Below, one piece after another: positions 24,532-33,495 of a DNA stretch of 64,000 bases. A model generated the notes under the pieces. That model saw nothing but the letters and a program-made list of their open reading frames with translations, did no database searches and was not told the origin of the DNA. The position numbers and the translations under genes were made by a program. The stretch is taken from the NCBI RefSeq assembly GCF_011045115.1, contig NZ_JAAKZG010000014.1:1-64000 (forward strand), given 5' to 3'. Each line of letters begins with the position of its first letter. The first letter of the stretch is position 1. The DNA is from Mesorhizobium zhangyense (lineage in GTDB: Bacteria > Pseudomonadota > Alphaproteobacteria > Rhizobiales > Rhizobiaceae).

Positions 24532-25461
24532 TCATCCCGGCAGCAGCGTATCGATGAAGTCCTGGCCGGCATCGAAAGGATGCCTGATTCGCACGGTGTA
24601 ATTCTGCCCCAATTTGCCGAATTCGCACACAAACAGTGTCTTGTTGCGCGCCGAAAGCCTTGCCTCCGACTGCGCCGTCTCGCCAAGTTCGATGATCTGT
24701 CCCGCCTGCAACATGGCAATCTCGCCAAGCGTCATTTTGGCGAGCGGCATCGTCGCCTCCAGATTGACCTCGGAGCGCATGACTTCCTCGCTGAAACGAG
24801 TACGCCATTCCGTCTCCGGCTCGGCGCTCTGCTTCACGCCGGCGTCGCCGCGATGCTTGAGAAGCACGCGCTGCGGCATGGTCAGCGACACCTTGCCGAC
24901 CGTAGCGCCCATCGACACAGAAAAGACGACACGCACGGCAGGTCCGTCGCGGACGATGTGCTTCTTCAGTTCCATGCCGGTGATCGCGGCAGGCAGCGGC
25001 AGCCTGAACTCGAAGGCGCGCGGGCCGGAACCGTTGACCGCCTCGGCGATCTGCTGGAACACCATCGTCGCCACTTCCGTCTCGGTCGGCGACAATTCGC
25101 GATTGATCGGCGAAACCGGCAACTCGGGATCGCCTCCGAACAGCGCGCTGACGATGACCGCAACAGCTGACGCATCCATAGACAGGATCAGGGCATCGGG
25201 CGACGAGGTCGACGAAGCGACCGTCATCGCATGATGGCCGCTCGTCGGCCGTGCCTGCGCAAGCCGGGCCAGATCCACCGAGACGACATCGAAACTGACG
25301 GGGGTCGAAAGATTCTCGCCAAGACCCTGAATGATCGCCGGAAGCGCGCGCTCCGAAAGCGAGCGCGCCGCATCGAGGATGCGGTCGGGCTCACCGGTAT
25401 CGCCGACAAGGCGTTCGACGATGAACGCGCGCGTCTCCGCTGGACTGGCTACGCTGCTCAT
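24532..25461 (-). CDS. fliM: Flagellar motor switch protein FliM (divergent)
   Basis: Encodes 309 aa. A central CheC-like region and a C-terminal SpoA domain (MTLGEIAMLQAGQIIELG near 248) identify FliM together with its place between fliN and motA. The N-terminus MSSVASPAETRAFIVERL does not match the EIDALL-type helix that binds phospho-CheY in enteric FliM. This may be normal for rhizobia or signal a different CheY contact. The gene order fliG-fliN-fliM-motA is the rhizobial one. Confidence 0.88.
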   Translation of the reverse strand: MSSVASPAETRAFIVERLVGDTGEPDRILDAARSLSERALPAIIQGLGENLSTPVSFDVVSVDLARLAQARPTSGHHAMTVASSTSSPDALILSMDASAVAVIVSALFGGDPELPVSPINRELSPTETEVATMVFQQIAEAVNGSGPRAFEFRLPLPAAITGMELKKHIVRDGPAVRVVFSVSMGATVGKVSLTMPQRVLLKHRGDAGVKQSAEPETEWRTRFSEEVMRSEVNLEATMPLAKMTLGEIAMLQAGQIIELGETAQSEARLSARNKTLFVCEFGKLGQNYTVRIRHPFDAGQDFIDTLLPG

Positions 25462-25496
25462 GGCCGGCAGAATTCCTGTTCAGACGCGACCATCTA

Positions 25497-26372
25497 TCAG
25501 GCAGCCTTCTTGGCGTCGGCGGCGGTGTTCATGGTGCTTTGCTCGACGGCATCGATCGACGGCCGGTCGTAGGACGAAATCGTCTTGCGGCCGAATTCGA
25601 TCGCCACCTGCGGCAGCGAGCCGTTCATATAGGCAAGCAGCGTCTGCTTCACGATGATGTAGAGGCGGTTATTCTTCTCGCGCACGATCTTGATCTTGGT
25701 GGCGACCGGTCCGACCACCGCATAGGAGAGGAAGATGCCGAGGAAGGTGCCGACGAGCGCGGCGCCGATCAGGCCGCCCAGAATTTCCGGCGACTGGTCG
25801 AGCGCGCCCATGGCCTTCACCACGCCGAGCACCGCAGCCACGATTCCGAGCGCCGGCAGGCCATCGGCCATCGCCGTCATCGCATGATAGGGTTTGAGGC
25901 TGTCGGAGCGGATCGTCTGGATTTCCTCGTCCATCAGCGCTTCGATCTCGTGCGAACGCGCATTGCCAATGATGATGAGGCGGCAATAATCGCAGATGAA
26001 ATGCGTCAGGTCATGCTTCTTGAGCACGGTCGGGAACGCCTGAAAGATCACTGATTCTTCCGGATTGTCGATATGGGCCTCGACCTCGCTGCGCGACTTG
26101 GTGCGCAGTTCGCGCATCAGACTGTGCAGTACGCCAAGCGTCTCAAGATAGTCGCGCTCCTTCGGGACTGCCTGCTTGACCGCCTCGATGCAGGCCTTGC
26201 CGGTATCCTTCACCGTCTTCATGGGGTTGGCGACGAGGAAACACCCGAGTGCCGCGCCGCCGATGATGACGAATTCCCAGGGCTGCATCAGCACGTCGAT
26301 GTGCCCGCCCATGGCCATGAAGCCGCCGAGCACACAGCCCAGGGTCACCGCAAAACCGATCAGAATGCCCAC
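25497..26372 (-). CDS. motA: Flagellar stator protein MotA
   Basis: Encodes 291 aa from a GTG at 26372, preceded by GGAAGGAC, giving the usual MotA length; the in-frame upstream extension is not supported. Four membrane helices are visible, the first two at about 2-20 and 35-52 ([15 protein letters not shown]) and the last two at about 170-215. MotA and MotB form the proton-driven stator. motB is not adjacent but 14 kb away at 40670, as in other rhizobia where motA stands apart from motB-motC. Confidence 0.95.
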   Translation of the reverse strand: MGILIGFAVTLGCVLGGFMAMGGHIDVLMQPWEFVIIGGAALGCFLVANPMKTVKDTGKACIEAVKQAVPKERDYLETLGVLHSLMRELRTKSRSEVEAHIDNPEESVIFQAFPTVLKKHDLTHFICDYCRLIIIGNARSHEIEALMDEEIQTIRSDSLKPYHAMTAMADGLPALGIVAAVLGVVKAMGALDQSPEILGGLIGAALVGTFLGIFLSYAVVGPVATKIKIVREKNNRLYIIVKQTLLAYMNGSLPQVAIEFGRKTISSYDRPSIDAVEQSTMNTAADAKKAA

Positions 26373-26562
26373 TGCCCGTCCTTCCGCAAGTCGTCCAGCC
26401 TTACGCAATACCGGCTGTGCCTTGTGTGAAGCTTGAATCGCCCCTGCATTTTTCGCCGCCAACAAAAAAAGCAGATGATTCTCAGAACAGCCTGCGATTC
26501 AGCTTCGCGCAAGGAAGTTAGTTTAGCGTCCCCAGATACTTTGGGCGGAGGCTTGCCACGCG

Positions 26563-27681
26563 ATGACGACCTATACCAGCTACCAGATCATTGCGAGCAA
26601 CCTGACCAGGTCGCTCGACCGCGTCAGCAAGCAGCCTGTGGTCGATCGCGAGACCAAATATTATCTCGAGAATATCACCAAGGTGAAGACGATCGACGAG
26701 TTCGTATCGAACCCCCGATTGTTCAACTATGCGATGAAGGCGCATGGGCTGGAAGACATGACCTACGCCAAGGCGTTCATGGTCAAGGCGCTGAAGGAAG
26801 GCATCTCCGATCCGGACAGCTTCGCCAACAAGCTTAGCGACAAGCGCTACGCCGAATTCGTCCGCAGCTTCAACTTCGCCGCCCGCGGCGAGCAGACGAC
26901 CACATACAACATGGCGCAGCAGTTCACCGCTGAGAACTACGCCAGCCAGATCAAGATCAACGGCGGCGATCCCGACTCCGATGCCGTGAAGGCCGAGACC
27001 ACCTACTACCTGGCCAATATCGTCAAGGTGAAGTCGATCGACGAGTTCATGAAGGACGACCGGCTGCTCGGCTACGCCAAGACCGCGTTTGCCATGGACC
27101 CGGAAATCGACACCAACGATTTCCTGCGCAAGATTCTCGAGGGCGGCGTCCGCGACGAGGACAGCCTTGCCAACAAGCAGGATGAGCCTCGCTACGCCGC
27201 TTTCGCGACGGCCTTCAACTTCGAGGCTTATGGCGAGAAGGCAACGACCTATGTTGCAGCCCAGCAGCCCTCCACGGACAAATATCTCCGCCAGACTTTG
27301 GAACAGGATGCGGGCAAGCAGAATGAGGGTGTGCGCCTGGCGCTCTATTTCGAGCGCAAGGCTCCGTCCCTGACCAATTTCTACGAAGTCCTCGGCGACA
27401 AGGCGCTTGCTCAGGTGGTTCGCACAGCACTGGGCCTGCCGGATGCCTTTGCGCAGGCCGACATAGACAAGCAGGTCAAGTATTTCGAGTCGCGAATTAA
27501 GATCGAAGACCTTTCCGACCCCACAAAGCTCGGCAAGTTCATCCAGCGCTTCACCGCGCTTTGGGAAATCGAAAATCCGTCGACGTCGGCGGCCACTTCG
27601 TTGACCGTGCTGTTCAGCCAGCCGGCCGAATATGGCGTGTCGACGAATCTGCTGCTCTCCATCCAGTCAATGAAACGCTGA
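26563..27681 (+). CDS. DUF1217 flagellar-cluster protein with three internal repeats
   Basis: Encodes 372 aa of the DUF1217 family. Two clear repeats start at YYLENITKVKTIDEF (about 34) and YYLANIVKVKSIDEF (about 147), each ending near FAARGE/FEAYGE; a weaker third lies at about 250-345. There is no signal peptide and no membrane segment. The family occurs in alphaproteobacterial flagellar loci, next to flgF, and its role is not known to me. It starts the plus-strand operon, with motA divergent. Confidence 0.85.
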   Translation: MTTYTSYQIIASNLTRSLDRVSKQPVVDRETKYYLENITKVKTIDEFVSNPRLFNYAMKAHGLEDMTYAKAFMVKALKEGISDPDSFANKLSDKRYAEFVRSFNFAARGEQTTTYNMAQQFTAENYASQIKINGGDPDSDAVKAETTYYLANIVKVKSIDEFMKDDRLLGYAKTAFAMDPEIDTNDFLRKILEGGVRDEDSLANKQDEPRYAAFATAFNFEAYGEKATTYVAAQQPSTDKYLRQTLEQDAGKQNEGVRLALYFERKAPSLTNFYEVLGDKALAQVVRTALGLPDAFAQADIDKQVKYFESRIKIEDLSDPTKLGKFIQRFTALWEIENPSTSAATSLTVLFSQPAEYGVSTNLLLSIQSMKR

Positions 27682-27693
27682 GGTACATATAAA

Positions 27694-28416
27694 GTGCAGG
27701 ATGGTCTCTATGTCGCCCTCTCGTCACAGATCGCGCTGGAACGCCGGCTGAACACGATCGCCGACAACGTCGCCAACGCGTCCACCGTCGGCTTTCGTGC
27801 CACCGGCGTCAAGTTCGAGGATGTCGTCTCGGGCGTCGGCGAAAAGTCCGTGTCCTTCGCCTCGACCGGCGACACCTATCTGTCGACGCAGTCGGGATCA
27901 TTCCGCGAAACCGGCAATCCCTTCGATTTTGCCATCCGCGGCGATGCCTGGTTCGGCATCGAAACGCCGGCCGGCACCATCATGACCCGTGACGGCCGCT
28001 TCACCATGCTGGAAACCGGCCAACTGGTTTCCATCGAAGGCTATCCCGTGCTCGACGCCGGCGGCGCGCCGATCCAGCTCGATCCGCGCAACGGCGCGCC
28101 GCAGGCGGGCGCCGACGGCGTGCTTCGCCAGGACGGCCAGCTCGTCGCGGCAATCGGCCTCTACGATTTCAACCCCGGCACCAACTTCCAGCGCTATGGC
28201 AATTCCGGCATCATTCCAAACGGCCAGCCTGACCCGGTGGTGGACCGCATCGATGTCGGCGTCGCACAGGGCTTCGTGGAAGATTCCAACGTCAACCCGA
28301 TCCTGGAAATGACGCGGCTGATCGGCGTCCAGCGCGCCTTCGAACAGACTGCCGCCCTGATGCGCAGCTCCGGTGAGACCTTCAGCGAGGCCGTCCGCAC
28401 ACTCGGCTCGAAGTAG
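27694..28416 (+). CDS. flgF: Flagellar basal-body rod protein FlgF
   Basis: Encodes 240 aa from a GTG at 27694. The N-terminus LNTIADNVANASTVGFRATGVKFED is the conserved rod-protein helix; the C-terminus has NPILEMTRLIGVQRAFEQT, the matching rod-protein C-terminal helix. FlgF is a proximal rod subunit. It lies 12 nt after the DUF1217 gene and 10 nt before fliI. Length fits FlgF better than FlgG, which is encoded at 32228. Confidence 0.93.
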   Translation: MQDGLYVALSSQIALERRLNTIADNVANASTVGFRATGVKFEDVVSGVGEKSVSFASTGDTYLSTQSGSFRETGNPFDFAIRGDAWFGIETPAGTIMTRDGRFTMLETGQLVSIEGYPVLDAGGAPIQLDPRNGAPQAGADGVLRQDGQLVAAIGLYDFNPGTNFQRYGNSGIIPNGQPDPVVDRIDVGVAQGFVEDSNVNPILEMTRLIGVQRAFEQTAALMRSSGETFSEAVRTLGSK

Positions 28417-28426
28417 TGCGGCATAG

Positions 28427-29839
28427 ATGACCAACGCCCAGCCGGTCGCAACCAACCCGGACCTTCAGCCTGCGCATCACGAAAACAGGCTGACGATCCT
28501 GGAGCGGAGCTATCATCGCTTCGCCGACGCGCGCACCATCGTCAAACGCGGTGGCCGGATCACCGAAGTATCGCCGACGCACTACCATGTCCGCGGCCTC
28601 TCAGGCTCGGCAAGGCTCGGCGACATCGTCGAGCATCGCGGCCAGAACGGCACGCGGCGAGGCGAGATCATCCAGATTGGCTCGCAGGACGTGCTGGTTG
28701 CGCCATTCGAACGCACCGCCGATGCCGGCGTCAACGACCTCGTTTTCAACCGCGGCCCCTTCGCCGTCGCCCCGCATGTGACCTGGCGCGGACGCGCCAT
28801 CGATTCGCTCGGCCGCCCGATAGACGGCGGCCCGGCTCTGGTTGAGGGAGATATCCAGGACGCGGCCGATTCCGTGCCGCCGGCCGCCCTTTCCCGCCAG
28901 CGCGTCGAAACCTCGTTTCTCACCGGTGTTCGCGTCATCGACATCTTCACGCCGATCTGCTTCGGCCAGCGCCTCGGCATCTTCGCCGGTTCCGGCGTCG
29001 GCAAATCCACGCTGCTCGCCATGCTTGCGGGTGCGGAAGCCTTCGACACTGTCGTTGTCGCGCTCGTCGGCGAGCGCGGCCGCGAGGTGCGAGAATTCCT
29101 CGAAGACACGATTGGCCATGCCAGCATGGCCAAGACAGTGGCGGTCGTCGCCACCAGCGATGAAAGCGCCATGATGCGCCGCCGCGCCCCAGACACGGCG
29201 ATGCGTGTGGCCGAGCACTTCCGCGAGCGCGGTGATCGCGTGCTTCTGGTGCTCGATTCGATCACGCGTTTTGCCCATGCGCTGCGCGAGGTCGCCATCG
29301 GCACCGGCGAGCCGCCGATCGCGCGCGGTTATCCTGCTTCCGTCTTCACCGACCTGCCCAAGCTGCTCGAACGCGCCGGTCCCGGCGTCGAGGGAACGAC
29401 AGGCTCGATCACAGCGATCATCTCGGTACTGGTCGATGGCGACGACCACAACGATCCCGTGGCCGATTCCGTGCGCGGCATTCTCGACGGCCATATCGTG
29501 CTCGACCGCGCGATCGCCGAGCAGGGCCGCTACCCGGCGGTCAATCCGCTGTCATCCATTTCGCGTCTGGCCGGAAAGGCCTGGAGCAATGACGAGCGCG
29601 CGCTGGTAACCCGCCTGAAATCGATGATCTCGCGCTTCGAAGACACCCGCGACATCCGCCTGCTCGGCGCCTATCAGGCAGGTGCGGACGCCGAGCTCGA
29701 CCTGGCGGTGCGTCAGGTGCCGGCGGTCTACGAAGTCCTGACCCAGTCGCCGGCCGACCCGCCCTCGCCCGATCCGCTCGCCGATCTCGCCCGCCATCTC
29801 AGAGCCAAGGAAAAGCCCGATGCAGCTCCGGGAAATTGA
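28427..29839 (+). CDS. fliI: Flagellum-specific ATP synthase FliI
   Basis: Encodes 470 aa of the F1-ATPase-beta-like export ATPase family. Walker A is GSGVGKST at 188-195 and Walker B is VLLVLDS near 271-277; ERGREVREF near 216 is the family signature. FliI drives delivery of substrates to the export gate formed by FlhA, FlhB and FliPQR, all encoded in this window. The following unknown gene begins 20 nt before its stop codon in another frame. Confidence 0.96.
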   Translation: MTNAQPVATNPDLQPAHHENRLTILERSYHRFADARTIVKRGGRITEVSPTHYHVRGLSGSARLGDIVEHRGQNGTRRGEIIQIGSQDVLVAPFERTADAGVNDLVFNRGPFAVAPHVTWRGRAIDSLGRPIDGGPALVEGDIQDAADSVPPAALSRQRVETSFLTGVRVIDIFTPICFGQRLGIFAGSGVGKSTLLAMLAGAEAFDTVVVALVGERGREVREFLEDTIGHASMAKTVAVVATSDESAMMRRRAPDTAMRVAEHFRERGDRVLLVLDSITRFAHALREVAIGTGEPPIARGYPASVFTDLPKLLERAGPGVEGTTGSITAIISVLVDGDDHNDPVADSVRGILDGHIVLDRAIAEQGRYPAVNPLSSISRLAGKAWSNDERALVTRLKSMISRFEDTRDIRLLGAYQAGADAELDLAVRQVPAVYEVLTQSPADPPSPDPLADLARHLRAKEKPDAAPGN

Positions 29840-30959
29840 ACACGCCCTTCGCGCCATGCTCGACGAGAGCAAGGCCAGGGAGGAACAGACCGGATGGCGG
29901 GCAGTCCGCCGGCGTCTGCGCGAGCTCAAGCAGAGCACCAGCCGCATCTTCACGAGAAGCAGAAGATGGGACGAAGAGACACGGCGCTGGTCCTGGCGGC
30001 GGCGTTTGAAACCGGCACAGGTTGAAGAAACCTTTGAACAGGTTCCCGAACATAATGAGGCCGAGGACAGGCGCTCCGGCTGGCGGCTTTTTCGGCGTAG
30101 CGCCAAGCCTGGATATTTCGAACAGCGCCGCCAGGAATTGGCGAACGCACACCGGGCCGAAAGGGAAAAGGAGGTGCTGGAGCAACTCCATCCCAACCCG
30201 CAACCCAGAAGTGCCGAGCGCGAACTGCTGGATATAATCGAGGAAAACACGCCGGAGCGGGTAACGCTCAAGGCGAGACCATCGACGCAATCGACAAGGA
30301 CCGAACCGGCGCGCAACGAAATACGCAAGGTCGAGAAGGAAAAGGCCGGCTGGCGTCCGTTCCAGCGCACCAAACCTGCTGTCGACAACGCTCCAAAACC
30401 CAGGCCCGCGCCAGCCCGGGCGCCTATGCGCCCGACAGTGCCGGTGAAGGCCGTCCGCAACCCGGATCGTCGCAGCGATCTGGTTATTGCCGGCCTTGGC
30501 GTGGGGCTCGGCCTCTTCTGCGCGCTGTTTCCCTGGTATGTCTTCCTCAATCAGGAAAAGTTCGGCGTACAGGCCATGCAGTTCAGCGGCAACGGCCAGG
30601 GCACGCGCCCGGCCCGCATAGCCTTCTCTTCCCGCTATGAGACTGTAGAGGCGCCTTTCGCCGACGAGGATCTTCCGTTCGGCAAGCTGGATCCCTTCAT
30701 CACCGCTTCCTTGCCAAGCGATCAGGCGCCGAGGGCGGCTGCGGCACTCGCCGAGCAGCCTTTTCCCGGTGACGAGGCGACGTTCAGCCTGGTCCATGTC
30801 GTCAACGGCCGCGCCATGATCGAGGACGAAACCGGCCTGTGGGTCGTCCAGCGCGGCTCGCAGCTGCCTGACAACAGCCGCGTCGCCAGCATCGAACTGC
30901 GCGGCAAGAAATGGGTGCTCGTCACCAGCGCCGACAAGATCGTCGAGCTTTCGCAGTAG
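29820..30959 (+). CDS. Membrane protein of unknown function in the fli-flg operon
   Basis: Encodes 379 aa. The first 200 residues are highly charged and disordered-looking, with GWR at 25-27, 87-89 and 177-179, each followed by hydrophobic and basic residues, so three copies of a short motif. One membrane helix lies at about 220-244 (LVIAGLGVGLGLFCALFPWY). The last 60 residues (VNGRAMIEDETGLWVVQRGS, then WVLVTSADKIVEL) look like a small beta domain. A similar uncharacterised gene follows fliI in Sinorhizobium, by memory. The topology suggests a cytoplasmic charged arm and a periplasmic sensor or docking domain. Function is unknown. Confidence 0.75.
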   Translation: MQLREIEHALRAMLDESKAREEQTGWRAVRRRLRELKQSTSRIFTRSRRWDEETRRWSWRRRLKPAQVEETFEQVPEHNEAEDRRSGWRLFRRSAKPGYFEQRRQELANAHRAEREKEVLEQLHPNPQPRSAERELLDIIEENTPERVTLKARPSTQSTRTEPARNEIRKVEKEKAGWRPFQRTKPAVDNAPKPRPAPARAPMRPTVPVKAVRNPDRRSDLVIAGLGVGLGLFCALFPWYVFLNQEKFGVQAMQFSGNGQGTRPARIAFSSRYETVEAPFADEDLPFGKLDPFITASLPSDQAPRAAAALAEQPFPGDEATFSLVHVVNGRAMIEDETGLWVVQRGSQLPDNSRVASIELRGKKWVLVTSADKIVELSQ

Positions 30960-31008
30960 GACCATGACCCCAAAAAGTGGTCACCGGTTTTTGGAAAAGG
31001 TCATGGTC
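30960..31008. repeat. Rhizobiales palindromic intergenic element
   Basis: Arms GACCATGACC (30960-30969) and GGTCATGGTC (30999-31008) are exact inverted repeats, and CCAAAAA (30970-30976) pairs with TTTTTGG (30988-30994) inside them. This is the commonly repeated Rhizobiales hairpin type of the form ATGAYC-CAAAA-GTGG. It lies between the unknown gene and flgB within an otherwise tightly packed operon, and could act as an mRNA hairpin. Confidence 0.8.
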
Positions 31009-31086
31009 AAGCAATAACCTCATGCTGGCCGCAAGGCCCGCGCAAGACTGGTTGCCTACAGTGTGGAAATCTGCCCGGAGATTTCT

Positions 31087-31467
31087 ATGCAGCCTGTCAA
31101 TTTGTTCAATCTCGCTTCCCAGCAATCGGACTGGCTGGCTGTCCGCCAGTCGGCGATCGCCGGCAACATCGCCAATGTGAATACGCCCGGCTACGGTACC
31201 GCCGAGATCGAGCCTTTCGAGAAGGTGCTCGACAAGCGCCGCGTCGCCATGAGCGCCACGCAGGAAGGCCATTTCGCCGGCGGCATCTCCAAGGCCGCCT
31301 ATGCCGTCCGCAACGAGGACGGCAAGAACTCGGTGCTGCCTTCGGAAAACACCGTCGTGCTCGAAAACGAGCTGATGAAGGCCGGCGAAGTGCGCCGCAC
31401 CTTCGAATTGAATACCGCGATCGTCAAGGCGTTCCACCGCATGATGATGCAGACCGTGAAGGGCTGA
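31087..31467 (+). CDS. flgB: Flagellar basal-body rod protein FlgB
   Basis: Encodes 126 aa. The segment [20 protein letters not shown] near 27-46 carries the rod-protein pattern, and the C-terminus [19 protein letters not shown] is a rod helix. The start at 31087 was preferred because GGAG is 7 nt upstream; an earlier in-frame ATG at 31063 would add a non-conserved stretch. FlgB is the first rod subunit after the MS ring. It is followed directly by flgC. Confidence 0.93.
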   Translation: MQPVNLFNLASQQSDWLAVRQSAIAGNIANVNTPGYGTAEIEPFEKVLDKRRVAMSATQEGHFAGGISKAAYAVRNEDGKNSVLPSENTVVLENELMKAGEVRRTFELNTAIVKAFHRMMMQTVKG

Positions 31468-31472
31468 CCTGG

Positions 31473-31889
31473 ATGGACGCACTCACCGCCACGCTCAAGG
31501 TTGCAGCCTCCGGCCTCACCGCCCAGTCGGAAAGACTGCGCATCGTCTCGGAAAACCTTGCCAATGCGCAGTCGACCGGCAGCACGCCCGGCGCCGACCC
31601 CTACCAGCGCAAGACGATCATCTTCTCCGCTGAGGTCGACCGCGCCGTCGGCGCATCGACCGTGGATATCGCCGCGATCAATCGCGACCAGTCGGCTTAC
31701 CCGGTCGAGTTCCTGCCCGGCCACGAGGCAGCCGACGAAAACGGCTACGTCAAGATGCCCAACGTCAATGTGCTGGTCGAAATGGCCGACATGACGGAGG
31801 CAAACCGCTCCTACGAAGCAAATCTCCAGGTCGTCAAACAGGCGCGCGACCTCATTTCCATGACCATCGACCTGATGAGAGGCAACTGA
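31473..31889 (+). CDS. flgC: Flagellar basal-body rod protein FlgC
   Basis: Encodes 138 aa, the usual FlgC length, with [15 protein letters not shown] near 24-38 as the N-terminal rod motif and [20 protein letters not shown] near 97-116 as the C-terminal one. The final ATGA overlaps the fliE start. FlgC is a proximal rod subunit that works next to FlgB, FlgF and FliE. Confidence 0.94.
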   Translation: MDALTATLKVAASGLTAQSERLRIVSENLANAQSTGSTPGADPYQRKTIIFSAEVDRAVGASTVDIAAINRDQSAYPVEFLPGHEAADENGYVKMPNVNVLVEMADMTEANRSYEANLQVVKQARDLISMTIDLMRGN

Positions 31890-32215
31890 TGATCACCGGC
31901 ATCGGCGCAATAGGCCCGAAACTCCAGCCGAGCGGTGTCGAAAACACCATCGGCCTCTCCCCCAGCAGTCTCGGACAGACGGCCGGCACCGATATCGGCC
32001 AGTCCTTCGCCAACATGGTTTCGGAAGCCGCCAACCGCACCATCGACACGCTCAAGGGTGCCGAGAACGTATCGGTCCAGGCGCTTCAGGGCGACGCCGA
32101 CATGCGCAAGGTTGCCGATGCGGTGATGACCGCCGAGCAATCTCTGCAGGCGGCTGTCGCCATCCGCGACAAGATCGTCACCGCCTATCTCGAAGTCAGC
32201 CGCATGGCGATCTGA
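31889..32215 (+). CDS. fliE: Flagellar hook-basal body protein FliE
   Basis: Encodes 108 aa. The conserved FliE pattern is present: FANMVSEAANRTIDTLKGAE near 42-61 and the C-terminal VADAVMTAEQSLQAAVAIRDK near 74-94 followed by YLEVSRM. FliE joins the MS ring to the rod. Its start overlaps the flgC stop by one base and it lies 12 nt before flgG. Confidence 0.94.
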   Translation: MITGIGAIGPKLQPSGVENTIGLSPSSLGQTAGTDIGQSFANMVSEAANRTIDTLKGAENVSVQALQGDADMRKVADAVMTAEQSLQAAVAIRDKIVTAYLEVSRMAI

Positions 32216-32227
32216 GGACAATAGATC

Positions 32228-33016
32228 ATGAAAGCACTCGCCATCGCCGCCACCGGCATGAACGCCCAGCAGACCAATCTGGAAGTCATCGCCAACAACA
32301 TCGCCAACATCAACACGACCGGCTTCAAGCGCGCACGCGCCGAATTCTCCGACCTGCTCTATCAGGTCGACCGCATGCAGGGCGTGCCCAACCGCGCCAA
32401 TGCCAATGTCGTGCCCGAAGGCGTCACGATCGGCCTCGGCGTCAAGACGTCCGCCGTGCGCAACGTCCACGTTCAGGGTGGGCTCACCAGCACCGGCAAC
32501 AAGCTCGACCTCGCGCTGACCGGCACCGGCTGGTTCCAGATCGAAGGCGCCGACGGCCAGACGCTCTACAGCCGCGCCGGCTCCTTCAACACCAACGCCA
32601 CCGGCCAGCTCGTCACCGTCGACGGCTTCAACGTCCAGCCGGCGATCACCGTACCTGCCGATGCCGTCGAGGTTGTCGTCAACAAGACCGGCCAGGTCTT
32701 TGCCCGCATCGACGGCCAGGCCGATCTTCAGGACCTCGGCCAGCTGACATTGGCGACCTTCGCCAACGAGGCCGGCCTAGCGCCGCTCGGCGACAATCTC
32801 TTCCAGGAAACCCCGGCCTCCGGCGCTGCCAATGTCGGCGTGCCGGGCGATCCCGGCTATGCAACGGTCGAGCAGGGTTATCTCGAGAACTCCAACGTCG
32901 ATCCTGTCAAGGAAATCACCGAGCTGATCTCGGCCCAGCGCGCCTACGAGATGAACTCCAAGGTCATTCAGGCCGCCGACGAAATGGCTGCCGTGGTCTC
33001 CAAGAACATAAGGTGA
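32228..33016 (+). CDS. flgG: Flagellar basal-body distal rod protein FlgG
   Basis: Encodes 262 aa, the typical FlgG length. The N-terminus [20 protein letters not shown] leads into the rod helix [20 protein letters not shown], and the C-terminus is [20 protein letters not shown]. FlgG forms the distal rod. Its last codons overlap the GTG start of flgA (GTGA). Confidence 0.96.
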   Translation: MKALAIAATGMNAQQTNLEVIANNIANINTTGFKRARAEFSDLLYQVDRMQGVPNRANANVVPEGVTIGLGVKTSAVRNVHVQGGLTSTGNKLDLALTGTGWFQIEGADGQTLYSRAGSFNTNATGQLVTVDGFNVQPAITVPADAVEVVVNKTGQVFARIDGQADLQDLGQLTLATFANEAGLAPLGDNLFQETPASGAANVGVPGDPGYATVEQGYLENSNVDPVKEITELISAQRAYEMNSKVIQAADEMAAVVSKNIR

Positions 33017-33495
33017 CGAGAATGATGCCGCGCGCATTTCACAGCCTGATTGTTGCGGCCGCCGCCGGACTGGCGCTGCTGACGGGCGCGGCTGTTTCCT
33101 TTGCCGGCGAGACGGTGACCATCCCCAATCGCGTCATCTATCCCGGCGAAACTATTCCTGCCGAAGCGCTCAAGGAAGTCACGCTCAGCCAGGGCAAGCA
33201 GCCGCCGGCTGCCGTTGCCATGGCAAGGGCCGACATCGAAGGCAAGATCGCACGCCGCACGCTGCTGCCGGGCCGGTACATCCCGCTCGCCGCGGTGCGC
33301 GACGCCTTTCTCGTCGAACAGGGTGCTGCGGTGCAGGCGCTGTTCGTCTCCGGCGTGCTCACCATCTCAGCGGCTGCCGTGACGCTTCAGCCGGGTTCGG
33401 CCGGCGACATGATCAAAGTCCGCAATCTCGACAGCGGCAAGGTGCTATCCGGCACCGTCATGGCCGATGGCTCCGTACGGGTCAGCGGCCTATGA
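33013..33495 (+). CDS. flgA: Flagellar P-ring assembly protein FlgA
   Basis: Encodes 160 aa with a signal peptide (hydrophobic 9-28, SFAGE cleavage region) and the SAF-type domain: [16 protein letters not shown] near 42 and the C-terminal [20 protein letters not shown] near 128-147. FlgA is the periplasmic chaperone for FlgI, which is encoded directly downstream and overlaps its stop by 4 nt. Confidence 0.94.
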   Translation: MTRMMPRAFHSLIVAAAAGLALLTGAAVSFAGETVTIPNRVIYPGETIPAEALKEVTLSQGKQPPAAVAMARADIEGKIARRTLLPGRYIPLAAVRDAFLVEQGAAVQALFVSGVLTISAAAVTLQPGSAGDMIKVRNLDSGKVLSGTVMADGSVRVSGL

